64,000 bases of DNA from Pseudomonas putida S13.1.2 (GTDB taxonomy: Bacteria; Pseudomonadota; Gammaproteobacteria; Pseudomonadales; Pseudomonadaceae): positions 1,736,001 to 1,800,000 of the forward strand of contig NZ_CP010979.1 of the NCBI RefSeq assembly GCF_000498395.2, written 5' to 3'. Below are positions 45,379 through 53,527 of this stretch, piece by piece (position 1 is the stretch's first letter; each line of letters opens with the position of its first letter). The position numbers and the translations under genes are program-made. The notes beneath the pieces are model-generated. The model was not told the origin of the DNA. It did not search any database and saw only the letters and a program-made list of their open reading frames with translations.

Positions 45379-46332
45379 TCAGCGATGACGGGTTACCGTG
45401 AGCGCCACGGCGGCGATGCGTTCGACCTGCTCGTAGCCGGGTTCGGCCAGTTGCTCGCCAAACACGTCAGGGTCGATCTCCCGGTACACCCAGGCCCATT
45501 GTGGCCCGGCCAGGCGCAAGCGGATAGCTTCGAGCAAGGCGTCGCGGCCATCGACAATGGCCACGCCGGTGTATAGCAGCAGGGTGCCGTGGCGGGTCAG
45601 GCGTTCGCATGCCTGCTCAACAATGCGCAGCGACAGTTCGGCGCCCAGCGCGCCACCGCCGTGGCGATAGGTGCGGGCGCTGCGGTCGAGCATGTAAGGC
45701 GGGTTGGCGACAATCAGGTCGAACGTACCGCTGATGCCGGCCAGCACGTCGCTGGGCGCTACCGATACGTTGCTCACCCCCGCCAACGCTGCGTTGATCG
45801 TGGCGTAGCGCAACGCCAACGGGTTGATGTCCACGGCGCTGACCTGCGCATGCTGGGCGGCGCGAGCGATCAGCAACGCGCCCACCCCGGTGCCGCAGCC
45901 GATATCGACTGCATGCTCGACCGGCCTGGGGTTGTGCTGCAGGTGCTGGTGGATGACCTGGGTAAAGCGGTAGCTGTCCGGGCCGAAGAACACCGCATCG
46001 CTGGTGTCGGTGGGGAACGCTGAATGCACCAGCAGCAGGTCGTCCAGGCTGGACCAGCGCACCGCACTGCCCAGCAGTTCGCCCCTGGGGACCAGTACCT
46101 GCGCGCGTTCGAGCAACTGGAGTTCATCATTTGATACAAGGCCTGGGGCGAAAGGTCGGCTCCAGCCGAACACGTCGCGCAAGCTGCTGGCCTGTCCGGA
46201 TCCCTCGCGGGCATTGACGCGGCTGTGGGTCGCGGGTGTCACGCAGGTAAATCGGTAGCCGTCGGCGCGTAACCGCTGGCCCAGTTGCAGCAACGCCTGG
46301 TCGGCCTCGACGTGTGTGGCATCAAGCATCAT
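45379..46332 (-). CDS. PrmC/HemK-like SAM-dependent methyltransferase
   Basis: A 317-residue class I methyltransferase. The SAM-binding motif VDIGCGTGVGALLIA (about residues 140-154), AVDINPLAL and the NPPY active-site motif LIVANPPYML (about 208) are present. NPPY enzymes methylate planar amide or amine nitrogens. It differs from PrmC in its N-terminal region and is not beside prfA. Its ATG shares its first base with the stop codon of the upstream oxidase-like gene, and the YbdK-like ligase follows 6 bases on. Confidence 0.86.
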   Translation of the reverse strand: MMLDATHVEADQALLQLGQRLRADGYRFTCVTPATHSRVNAREGSGQASSLRDVFGWSRPFAPGLVSNDELQLLERAQVLVPRGELLGSAVRWSSLDDLLLVHSAFPTDTSDAVFFGPDSYRFTQVIHQHLQHNPRPVEHAVDIGCGTGVGALLIARAAQHAQVSAVDINPLALRYATINAALAGVSNVSVAPSDVLAGISGTFDLIVANPPYMLDRSARTYRHGGGALGAELSLRIVEQACERLTRHGTLLLYTGVAIVDGRDALLEAIRLRLAGPQWAWVYREIDPDVFGEQLAEPGYEQVERIAAVALTVTRHR

Positions 46333-47663
46333 CAGCGGGGTTCCTCCTGAAGCAGCCCGGTGGTGCGAATGTATGCCCGGGTCGCCGCCAGGCCCTCAGG
46401 TGTGGCATGGCGGTTGCCGGCCATGCGCCCTATCAACGCGGCGGGTGCTTCACTGGGCATTTCGCCTTGTGATTCGCCCGGGGATTCGGGCAGGCCCCAG
46501 CTACCGGGCGCTACGCGGCGGATCGTGGGGCGCCAGGTGTCGGCGATCCAGTCGTGCCACAGTTGTTTCTCGTAACTGTTGAACACGCCGAACATCACCG
46601 CCGCGGGCCCTTCGATCAGCTTCCACCAGCGGCTGTTGGCCGGGTCCTGGCCCCGCACAATCCAACCTTGGGCCTGCAACGCGGCAACGAACTCGGGCAT
46701 GGCGCCAGGTGTGGCCAGCCACTGATTGATGGTGCGCTGTTGCAGGCGGCAGCGGTCGGCATGCATGAACTGGCCGTAAACACGCTTGCGTTCCAGGGCT
46801 GCGAACAGTTCATCCTGCAGGTCGAACTGGTGGATCAGGTCAGCTGCCGCAATACCCAGCTCGTTCAGGCGATAACCGTTGCGCACTCTGTCGTAGAACG
46901 CTTGCTGGTCGTGCTGGGGGCTGAGCTGGCGCAGGGCCTGAAGCGATAGCTGAGCGTGGCCGCTGGCGGCATTGTCGATCGTCACATGCAACTGGAAGTA
47001 GTGGCCGTCGATGCCCAGTTCTGCCAGCTCGTTGGTGGTGATCAGCAGGTGCAGCGGTGGTTGTTCATAACCGAGGTTGTAACCAATGACCTCGGGCAGG
47101 TGCGTGTCGCAATGCTGCCCCAGGGCCAGCTGCAGGCTGCCTTGGAGATACCGTGAATCGTCCAGTGGCATCGCCTCTACACACCCCAGGCCGCCTAGCA
47201 GACGCTGGTAGATCAGCACATGGTTGCAACGCGGGTCGCCGTTGCCAAGCTCTTCCAGGTAAGTCCGGATCAAACCGTGGAAACGTGGGTCCCCCCAGTG
47301 ATGCAGCGTGCCGTGCAGCCAGGCCCCATCCACCGCTTTGGTCGGTGCAACCTGTTGCAGAAACCACAACGCATGGGCGCGGCTGGTAAAGAAGCGACGT
47401 GGTGCGCCTTGCCGGCGTTGCTCCAGGTAGTCGGCATAGCCGGCGGCGACATCGGCAGCGCACCTCGCGCTCCAGGCTGGCAACTTCGAAGGTGAATCAG
47501 GCAGGTCATCCGGCAAGCGTGCAGCACGTGAAAGTTGTTCGTCGAGCCATGCGGCGCTGCCGTCATCGTGGCCTGTCAGCATTGCCTGATAGCGCTGTTG
47601 CAGGCTGGACCGCTCGGCGGCCATTGGCAAAATTGGAGCGGTGTCGCGGTTCATCACCCTCAT
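46332..47663 (-). CDS. Iron-containing redox enzyme family protein (haem-oxygenase-like fold)
   Basis: A 443-residue protein that fits the iron-containing redox enzyme group. Helical His/Glu-rich segments WLHGTLHHWGDPRF (about residues 115-128), EVIGYNLGYE (about 190) and GIDGHYFQLHVTID (about 220) look like metal ligands of a haem-oxygenase-like di-iron oxidase. Related enzymes catalyse N-oxygenation, decarboxylation or desaturation in natural-product pathways. First of the oxidase-methyltransferase-ligase unit. The start is ATG 47663, although ATG 47654 is also possible. Function is not assigned. Confidence 0.72.
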   Translation of the reverse strand: MRVMNRDTAPILPMAAERSSLQQRYQAMLTGHDDGSAAWLDEQLSRAARLPDDLPDSPSKLPAWSARCAADVAAGYADYLEQRRQGAPRRFFTSRAHALWFLQQVAPTKAVDGAWLHGTLHHWGDPRFHGLIRTYLEELGNGDPRCNHVLIYQRLLGGLGCVEAMPLDDSRYLQGSLQLALGQHCDTHLPEVIGYNLGYEQPPLHLLITTNELAELGIDGHYFQLHVTIDNAASGHAQLSLQALRQLSPQHDQQAFYDRVRNGYRLNELGIAAADLIHQFDLQDELFAALERKRVYGQFMHADRCRLQQRTINQWLATPGAMPEFVAALQAQGWIVRGQDPANSRWWKLIEGPAAVMFGVFNSYEKQLWHDWIADTWRPTIRRVAPGSWGLPESPGESQGEMPSEAPAALIGRMAGNRHATPEGLAATRAYIRTTGLLQEEPR

Positions 47664-47681
47664 GCCGTGCTCCTTGTGGGC

Positions 47682-47879
47682 CTACCGGCTCGGTTTCTGC
47701 CCCGGCATCGGTTCTGGGTCGGGTGCAGGCTGCGGTGCCGGTTTGGTATCGGGTTGCTGCATCTGCAGCGATGGCTTGCTTGGGTCCGAATCCTTGCCCG
47801 GGTGGTCGTTGTCGCGGTCGAAACAGCCGCCGACCAACGTCAGCGAGCCCATGAGGATGATGAGTGGAGTCAGTCGCAT
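47682..47879 (-). CDS. Small proline-rich lipoprotein
   Basis: A 65-residue predicted lipoprotein with a lipobox LVGGC (Cys about 19) after a hydrophobic signal. The remainder is a disordered Pro/Asp/Lys-rich tail (PAPQPAPDPEPMPG). It is 18 bases upstream of the oxidase-like gene on the same strand and may belong to that operon. The function is unknown. Confidence 0.65.
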   Translation of the reverse strand: MRLTPLIILMGSLTLVGGCFDRDNDHPGKDSDPSKPSLQMQQPDTKPAPQPAPDPEPMPGQKPSR

Positions 47880-47938
47880 GGGTACTCCCCTTTGGCTGAT
47901 TGCAGTGCCAGGTAGCCCCGGCACTGCGCGTCGGTCAT

Positions 47939-48121
47939 TTACGAACGGCCGCCCTTGCGGCCCGACTCGCGATCGTTTGGCGTATTGCTGCCCGAGGACT
48001 GGCCGCCCTTGCGCCCTGCTTCGGAAGCCTTCTCACGATCGTTGGCGAAGTTGCCTGGGTTCTTGTTACCGCCCTGGCTGCCTTGTTGATTGCCGGTACG
48101 GCTGTTGTCTTTAGTGGCCAT
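47939..48121 (-). CDS. KGG-repeat general stress protein
   Basis: A 60-residue hydrophilic protein with the repeat NFANDREKASEAGRKGG (about residues 24-40) and a shorter second copy PNDRESGRKGG near the end. It is clearly related to the 69-residue protein at 31008 but is not a simple duplicate. It is Gly/Asn/Ser-rich and expected to be disordered, and presumably starvation- or osmotic-stress-induced as in the family. Confidence 0.82.
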   Translation of the reverse strand: MATKDNSRTGNQQGSQGGNKNPGNFANDREKASEAGRKGGQSSGSNTPNDRESGRKGGRS

Positions 48122-48268
48122 GGTGTTCAAACCTCGTATGACTTCGGAATGCACGGCAGGCTGCCGTACACAGATTCGGAGTTCGGCGATATCGCGGGAT
48201 TCGTTTTATTGCGAAGGGTTCGGACCGGTGGCGTTAAATAAGCGGCGAGCCCATATTTGGTGCACCTG

Positions 48269-49552
48269 TCAGTCGTGCGGCGGGCTATCCATGCGGGCCT
48301 GCTGGCGGCCCAGCCAGCGACCGGTGGCAGCCCAGCCCAGGGCCAGCACTGCGCCAATCAGCATCGCCAGTTGCGGGTGGTCGGCCATCACGTCCAGCAC
48401 ACGCTTGACCCAGCCGCTCAGGGCATCGCCGCCACGGTAGATCACGGTATCGATGAAGTTCTTGGCTTTGTACTTGTCCTCGGCCGGCAGCACGGTGAAC
48501 AGCATCTCCCGCCCTGGCCGCACCAACGCGTATTCGCCGGCTCGGCGTACCACCATTACCACCACGAAAACCGCGAACACCGGGGCCAGGGCCAGCCACA
48601 GGAAGCCTGCGGCCATCACCAGCGGCACGGCCACCAGCAACACCCCCACGCCCAAGCGCCGGGCCAGGCGCCCGGTGAACAATACCTGGGTAAGAATCGC
48701 CAAGGCCTGCACCACTGCATCGATCAGGCCGAATACCTGGGTTTGCCGGGTACGGTCGGTAAAAGTTTCACTGACGATGCGCGCTTGCTCGAAATACAGG
48801 AAGGTGCTGACGCTGGCCAGCAACACCACGAACAGGGCAATGCCCAGCAGATACGGGGAACGCAGCACGGCGGTAGCGCCGGCAAACGGGTTGCCGCCCA
48901 AGGGCCGCGAGCCCGCGCGCTCGGCCTGTTCTGGTAGTGGGTGGCGCAGTCGCCAGCGTTGCAAGAACAGCGCGGCACCGATACTGCCCAGCAGAAACAC
49001 TGCCGCCAGCACCAGCAGCCCGGCATGGCCCAACGGTGCTACCAGCAAGGCGCCAAGGATCGGGCCGCTAAGCCCGCCCAGGCTCGCCCCGGCTGCCAGC
49101 AGGCCGAACAGCCGCTTGCCTTGCGCGGTGGAAAACAGGTCGGCGAGCACGCTCCAGGCCAGCGAGATCGTCAGCAGATTGAACACCGATAACCAGATGT
49201 AGAAGGCCCTGGCTGCCCATAGACCGTCCGGGTTACCGGCAAACAGCGCCGCGAACAACAACAGGTTGCTGGCAAAGAAACCGTAGGTCCAAGGCAGGAT
49301 GTGCCTGCGTTGCACCCTGGATGCCAGCCAGCCGAACAGCGGCAGGCACGCCAAGGTGGCGATGAAGGTGCCGGTGAACAACCATTGCAGGTTGTCCACG
49401 CCGCCAGCAACACCCATGGTTTCACGCACCGGGCGCAGCATGAAGTAGCCAGTGAACAGCAGGTAGAACAGCAGCAAGCCGGCGATTACCGCCGGCCCTT
49501 CGCCGGGCTGAATGTTCAGCCCTTGGTCAAGGCGCCGCCGCCAGCCTTGCAT
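48269..49552 (-). CDS. MFS-like / NTP-NDP exchange-type transporter
   Basis: A 427-residue inner-membrane protein with about 12 helices. LFTGYFMLRPVRETMGVAGG near residue 30 recalls bacterial proteins annotated as MFS or as NTP/NDP antiporter-like carriers. KAKNFIDTVIYRGGDALSGW (about 365) is also typical of that group. The substrate is unknown. I chose ATG 49552 over a TTG at 49564. It lies 4 bases after the aldo-keto reductase stop, forming a two-gene unit with it. Confidence 0.78.
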   Translation of the reverse strand: MQGWRRRLDQGLNIQPGEGPAVIAGLLLFYLLFTGYFMLRPVRETMGVAGGVDNLQWLFTGTFIATLACLPLFGWLASRVQRRHILPWTYGFFASNLLLFAALFAGNPDGLWAARAFYIWLSVFNLLTISLAWSVLADLFSTAQGKRLFGLLAAGASLGGLSGPILGALLVAPLGHAGLLVLAAVFLLGSIGAALFLQRWRLRHPLPEQAERAGSRPLGGNPFAGATAVLRSPYLLGIALFVVLLASVSTFLYFEQARIVSETFTDRTRQTQVFGLIDAVVQALAILTQVLFTGRLARRLGVGVLLVAVPLVMAAGFLWLALAPVFAVFVVVMVVRRAGEYALVRPGREMLFTVLPAEDKYKAKNFIDTVIYRGGDALSGWVKRVLDVMADHPQLAMLIGAVLALGWAATGRWLGRQQARMDSPPHD

Positions 49553-49556
49553 GACG

Positions 49557-50468
49557 TCAGGCAAACTGCTTGATCAGCGCCTGTTGCTGCGCCTGGGTGA
49601 GCAGGGGTTCATGCCCGGCCTTGAGCTGGTCGAGCTGGCGATCGGGCCGGCCGGTGGCAGGGATGACCGTGGTCACTGCCGGGTGGCTGATGGCAAACTT
49701 GAGAAACAGCTGGGCCCAGCTGCCGATGCCCGCTTCGGCGGCCCAGCCCGGCAAGGCCTGGTCCTTGACCTTGGCAAACAGGCGACCATCATCGAAGGCC
49801 CGGTTGATCAGCACCGCAACGCCCTTGTCCTGGCACAGCGGCAGCAGTTCGCGGGCGGCGTCGGGGGCATTGACCGAGTAGTTGATCTGGATGAAGTCCA
49901 GCGGCTCGCTGCGCACGATACGGGCAACTTCGTCCTGGCCACTGTTCAGGTAGTGGGTGATGCCCACATAACGGGTCAGGCCCTGCTGCTTCAATTCGCG
50001 TGCATAAGGCAGTTGGGTCTGCCAGTCACGCAGGTTGTGAATCTGCAGCAAGTCGACCTTGTCGGTACGCAGGCTCTTCAGGCTACCGGCCCATTGCGCT
50101 TCGGCGTCGGCCCGGCTGTCGGCGGCGATCTTGGTGGCAATGAAGCATTGCCGGTGCCAACCGCCCTCTTCCAGCAACTGGCCAAGAATGCTGTCGGCAC
50201 CGCCGTAGTTGGGGGACGTGTCGATCACCCGGCCGCCCCCTTCGAAAAACGCCTTGAGCACCGACTTCAACTGCTGATACTGGGCCGAGTCGGGTTCGAC
50301 CTCGAAACTGCCAGAGGTACCGGCACCGATCACGGGCAACGCCTCACCGGTGGACGGCACTTTGCGGGTCAGCAAACCCGCCGGGGTGGTGGCGTGCAGC
50401 CAGGGGCTGACGGCGGCCAGCAACCCCAGCGTGGCACCCGCGCGTAGGACATCACGACGTGCGTACAT
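49557..50468 (-). CDS. Periplasmic aldo/keto reductase with twin-arginine signal
   Basis: A 303-residue aldo/keto reductase preceded by a twin-arginine type signal (ARRDVLRAG, then a hydrophobic stretch, cleavage near LHA at about 26). Catalytic residues are visible: Asp/Tyr in DTSPNYGGAD, Lys in FIATKIAAD and His in LLQIHNLRD. Export of an NADPH-dependent fold is unusual, so a bound cofactor or different chemistry may apply. It is the first gene of a unit with the MFS-like transporter. Confidence 0.85.
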   Translation of the reverse strand: MYARRDVLRAGATLGLLAAVSPWLHATTPAGLLTRKVPSTGEALPVIGAGTSGSFEVEPDSAQYQQLKSVLKAFFEGGGRVIDTSPNYGGADSILGQLLEEGGWHRQCFIATKIAADSRADAEAQWAGSLKSLRTDKVDLLQIHNLRDWQTQLPYARELKQQGLTRYVGITHYLNSGQDEVARIVRSEPLDFIQINYSVNAPDAARELLPLCQDKGVAVLINRAFDDGRLFAKVKDQALPGWAAEAGIGSWAQLFLKFAISHPAVTTVIPATGRPDRQLDQLKAGHEPLLTQAQQQALIKQFA

Positions 50469-50557
50469 GGAAAAGCTCCCGTCATGAAGCGGAAACTTTC
50501 AAGGCTAGTCGCACTATCTCGTGCCGGCAGGTGTTTCTGTATCTGGATGTTTAGTGA

Positions 50558-51418
50558 TCAGGCCAGCAGCAGGCTCAGGTCAACACCCGTCTCGCCCATC
50601 GGCGGGCACCAGTAATAGCCACCGGTCAGGGGCCGGCTGAAGCGGTACAACCCGTCGATGATGCCGTCTTCGAGGCCGCTCATGCGCCGCAACTGTACTT
50701 CAAATGCATCGAAGCTGTGGCCCAGGGCAACGAAGGCAAGGCCGGCGCCGCGCTGGTCCGTCCAGGCCACCGAGCGACGGACCATGAACGCCTCGGGGTC
50801 AAAGCTTTCCTGGGCGGTGCGTTTGACGTGCGCGGACTCGGGGGCATCGTCGAGCTCTTCGTTATCGCTCAGGCGGCGGCCGATGATGTTGTCCTGGTCA
50901 GCCTGGGGCAGCGACTTGAAGTACTCCAGGTCGTGCTTCCACAGCTGGAACGCGGCAAAGCTGGACCCATCGGCAGCAATGGCCGCCTGCACGGCGTCTT
51001 CATCCACCGGGTTTTCGGTGCCGTCTTCGTAGCCCGTCAGGTCATGCCCGCCACGGTGCAGGAAGCCATCGACACTGTCGGCCAGGCGCAAGGCCGGTGC
51101 CAATGCCTGCTCCAGGGCCTGGGCACGCAGCAGCAGGTCGCCGCGCTCGTTACCGCGCAGCCATAGCCACAGGGCGTGCTGGGTGCTCGGGTTCTCCACG
51201 GCGGCGTCCAGCAGGGGGAAAGCTCGCAGGCCAGGCACAGCACGGCCCAGGGCCTTGGCCAGCGGTGCACCGACACCCAGGATCAGCTGGTCGCCATCGA
51301 CCTGTGGCAGCAAGGTGTCCAGAGCGGCAGGCAGCGCCTCGGGCGATTGCAGGGTGAAAAACAGGTGACGGGCATGGGCCGGCACCGGGGTGGCAAGCAG
51401 CCCTTTCTGGAACGGCAT
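50558..51418 (-). CDS. DyP-type haem peroxidase
   Basis: A 286-residue dye-decolourising peroxidase of the cytoplasmic B type (no signal peptide). The GXXDG-like motif GYEDGTENP (about residues 129-137) holds the distal Asp, and the proximal haem His lies in PESAHVKRTA (about 197). The distal Arg region VRRSVAW is also present. The family uses H2O2 to oxidise dyes, phenols and lignin models. I see no encapsulin gene nearby. Divergent from the bile-acid-type symporter. Confidence 0.92.
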   Translation of the reverse strand: MPFQKGLLATPVPAHARHLFFTLQSPEALPAALDTLLPQVDGDQLILGVGAPLAKALGRAVPGLRAFPLLDAAVENPSTQHALWLWLRGNERGDLLLRAQALEQALAPALRLADSVDGFLHRGGHDLTGYEDGTENPVDEDAVQAAIAADGSSFAAFQLWKHDLEYFKSLPQADQDNIIGRRLSDNEELDDAPESAHVKRTAQESFDPEAFMVRRSVAWTDQRGAGLAFVALGHSFDAFEVQLRRMSGLEDGIIDGLYRFSRPLTGGYYWCPPMGETGVDLSLLLA

Positions 51419-51505
51419 GACAGGCTAATCCTCGGATAAAAGCGGAATGCTACTGCGCCGGCAGGCCTGCTGCAATGCGGCATGCAGCCTCGCCAATTGC
51501 CGCAG

Positions 51506-51526
51506 TTGGTAACAAACGGTTACCAA
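51506..51526. promoter_or_regulatory. Palindromic operator-like site upstream of the symporter
   Basis: A perfect 8-bp inverted repeat TTGGTAAC-N5-GTTACCAA in the 184-base divergent region between the DyP and symporter genes. It is typical of a dimeric repressor site; the regulator is unknown. Confidence 0.45.
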
Positions 51527-51602
51527 TAGCTGGCCCTTTGCGATTAGCTATCAATCAGGGCCGACCTACACTGCTCGAGATCCTTCGCCCGAGAGACTGC
51601 CC

Positions 51603-52496
51603 ATGACTGCCTCGCCCCTGCTCACCGCCTTTCTGCCGCTTGCCTTGGGCATCATCATGCTCGGCCTTGGGCTGTCGCTGACCCTGGCCGACTTCGCTCG
51701 CGTGGTGAAGTACCCCAAGCCAGTGGTGGTGGGCCTGGCCTGCCAGATTCTGCTGCTTCCGCTGGTGTGCTTCCTGATCGCCAACGGCTTTGGCCTGGAG
51801 TCGGCCCTGGCGGTGGGGCTGATGCTGCTGGCCGCTTCGCCGGGTGGCACCACGGCCAACCTGTTCAGCCATCTGGCCCATGGCGATGTGGCGTTGAACA
51901 TCACGCTCACGGCCGTCAACTCGCTGATCGCGATCCTGACCATGCCGTTGCTGGTGAACTTGTCGCTGAGCTGGTTCATGGCCTCGGACCAGGCCATTCC
52001 ACTTCAGTTTGCCAAGGTCTTGCAGGTATTTGCCATTGTCCTGCTGCCGGTCGCCCTGGGTATGCTGATTCGCCGTTACGCCCCTGCTTTTGCCGCACGC
52101 ATGCAGAAACCGATGAAACTGGTGGCGGCACTGTTCCTGGCCTTTACCATTGTCCTGGCGCTGGCCAAGGATTGGCAGACCGTGGTCGAGTACGCTCCGG
52201 TGGTGGGCCTGGCTGCGCTGTTGTTCAACCTGCTGAGCCTGGCCGTGGGCTATTGGGTACCGCGCCTGTTGAACATCCCCAAGCGTCAGGCAATTGCCAT
52301 CGGCATGGAAATCGGCATTCACAACGGCACGTTGGCGATTGCCTTGGCGCTGAGCCCCTCATTGTTGAACAACGCAACCATGGCGGTGCCGGCGGCGCTG
52401 TACAGCCTGATCATGTTCTTCACGGCGGCGGGGTTTGGCTGGTGGGTCAGCCGCGGGCACGTGGCCGCGCAGCCCGAGGGTGAAACCGCAAATTGA
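51603..52496 (+). CDS. Bile acid:sodium symporter family transporter (BASS)
   Basis: A 297-residue membrane protein with about nine or ten helices. Family motifs are LMLLAASPGGTTANLFSHLA (about residues 76-95) and GIHNGTLAIALAL (about 240). Bacterial BASS proteins carry organic anions, and a bile-acid substrate is not implied. The start ATG 51603 has no strong ribosome site. It is followed by a long REP inverted pair that may end transcription. Confidence 0.87.
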   Translation: MTASPLLTAFLPLALGIIMLGLGLSLTLADFARVVKYPKPVVVGLACQILLLPLVCFLIANGFGLESALAVGLMLLAASPGGTTANLFSHLAHGDVALNITLTAVNSLIAILTMPLLVNLSLSWFMASDQAIPLQFAKVLQVFAIVLLPVALGMLIRRYAPAFAARMQKPMKLVAALFLAFTIVLALAKDWQTVVEYAPVVGLAALLFNLLSLAVGYWVPRLLNIPKRQAIAIGMEIGIHNGTLAIALALSPSLLNNATMAVPAALYSLIMFFTAAGFGWWVSRGHVAAQPEGETAN

Positions 52497-52516
52497 TGGC
52501 GTCAGACCTGCACTGC

Positions 52517-52638
52517 CCTTTGTAGGAGCGGCCTTGTGTCGCGATGGGTTGCGAAGCAGCCCCAGGATTTCTGCACAGATGCACAGAGGGCCGGGGCTGC
52601 TTCGCAGCCCATCGCGACACAAGGCCGCTCCTACAAGG
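52517..52638. repeat. Long inverted REP pair (BIME-like)
   Basis: Arms of nearly 50 bases (starting CCTTTGTAGGAGCGGCC and ending GGCCGCTCCTACAAGG) face each other across about 25 bases. The arms are nearly perfect, and the outer part matches the pair at 23437-23550. It lies between convergent genes and should end transcription from both sides. Confidence 0.8.
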
Positions 52639-52662
52639 GACCGAGTCAACCCGCCCGGGTCG

Positions 52663-53130
52663 TTATGGCTGACCGCGCTCGCGCCGAAGCTGCTGCTTCA
52701 ACACCTTCAACGGCGGCGCATAGAAAAACCCGAACGACACACTCCCCGTGCGCCCCTTCACCGCGTGGTGCAACCGGTGCGCACGGTGCAGGCGCTTGAG
52801 GTAGCGGTTGAGCGGCCGTGGTTTGCGCGGCCAATGCCGGTGAAAGAAGCCGTCGTGGGCCACGACATACAACATGCCGTACCCCGCCACGCCGCCACCC
52901 ACCCACTGCAACGGTGCATAACCACTTTTGCCCAAGGCGACCAGCGCTGTGGCGATGAGCCCCAAAGCCACCAGGTACAGGTCGTTGGTTTCGAGCATGC
53001 CCAGGTGTGGCTCATGGTGCGAGCGGTGCAGCCACCAGCCCCAGCCATGCATGATGTACTTGTGAGCCAGCGTGCCAACGCCCTCCATGGCCACCAGGGT
53101 GCCGAACAATACGGCGAGATTGAACAGCAT
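52663..53130 (-). CDS. CrtZ-like beta-carotene hydroxylase / fatty acid hydroxylase family
   Basis: A 155-residue membrane protein with His-box motifs LAHKYIMHG (about residues 21-29), HRSHHEPH (about 35-42), HDGFFHRHWP (about 95-104) and HRAHRLHH (about 115-122). The eight or so histidines match the non-haem di-iron hydroxylase family of CrtZ. No phytoene synthase, desaturase or cyclase gene is present here, so a carotenoid substrate is doubtful. I chose ATG 53130. Confidence 0.8.
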   Translation of the reverse strand: MLFNLAVLFGTLVAMEGVGTLAHKYIMHGWGWWLHRSHHEPHLGMLETNDLYLVALGLIATALVALGKSGYAPLQWVGGGVAGYGMLYVVAHDGFFHRHWPRKPRPLNRYLKRLHRAHRLHHAVKGRTGSVSFGFFYAPPLKVLKQQLRRERGQP

Positions 53131-53527
53131 GGAACGGTCCGGTGGATGGCAAAGGGAGGCGCAAGGGTACCGGCTGCCTGGTTTTTTTTCCATGCGAGCG
53201 TGACGGGTTGCAGGCCACCCACGGATGAAGCCATCGTCATGTTTTCACCCTTGACCTGCTCTGCCACGCGGCGTATGGTCCGCGACGCAATTTTGCCTTC
53301 CTCAACAGGAGACCTGCCTTGGACAGTAGCCCCAGTCGCTTGCGACAGGCCCACGTGGCGCGCTAGCCCGGCAGTGACCTGTACTGTCTGGCCGCTCTGG
53401 CAAGACGGTGGTTTTCTGTAACCCCCGCTTCTCCTCCCCTCCTCGTGGTCCTGCGCATTTTTCTGGTTTTTCAACCGCGCCAACTGATGGCGTTCATGCG
53501 GGCGTGTGCCTGCGGAAGAGGTTTGCT
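53131..53527 (+). promoter_or_regulatory. Long leader/control region upstream of mgtC
   Basis: A 397-base region between divergent genes. The half next to mgtC could form an mRNA leader: GGACAGTA (53320-53327) can pair with TACTGTCT downstream (53382-53389), other stem possibilities overlap it, and a short ORF with a good ribosome site lies at 53319-53366. Regulation of MgtC-type genes by Mg2+ or translation of a leader peptide is known in enterobacteria; here it is only suggested. Confidence 0.4.
53319..53366 (+). CDS. Possible leader peptide upstream of mgtC
   Basis: A 15-residue frame, TTG start to TAG, with an AGGAG ribosome site 7 bases upstream. Three serines, three arginines and one proline are encoded (DSSPSRLRQ), so translation could sense amino acid or Mg2+ state, as MgtP-type leaders do. 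Coding function itself is unproven. Confidence 0.35.
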   Translation: MDSSPSRLRQAHVAR

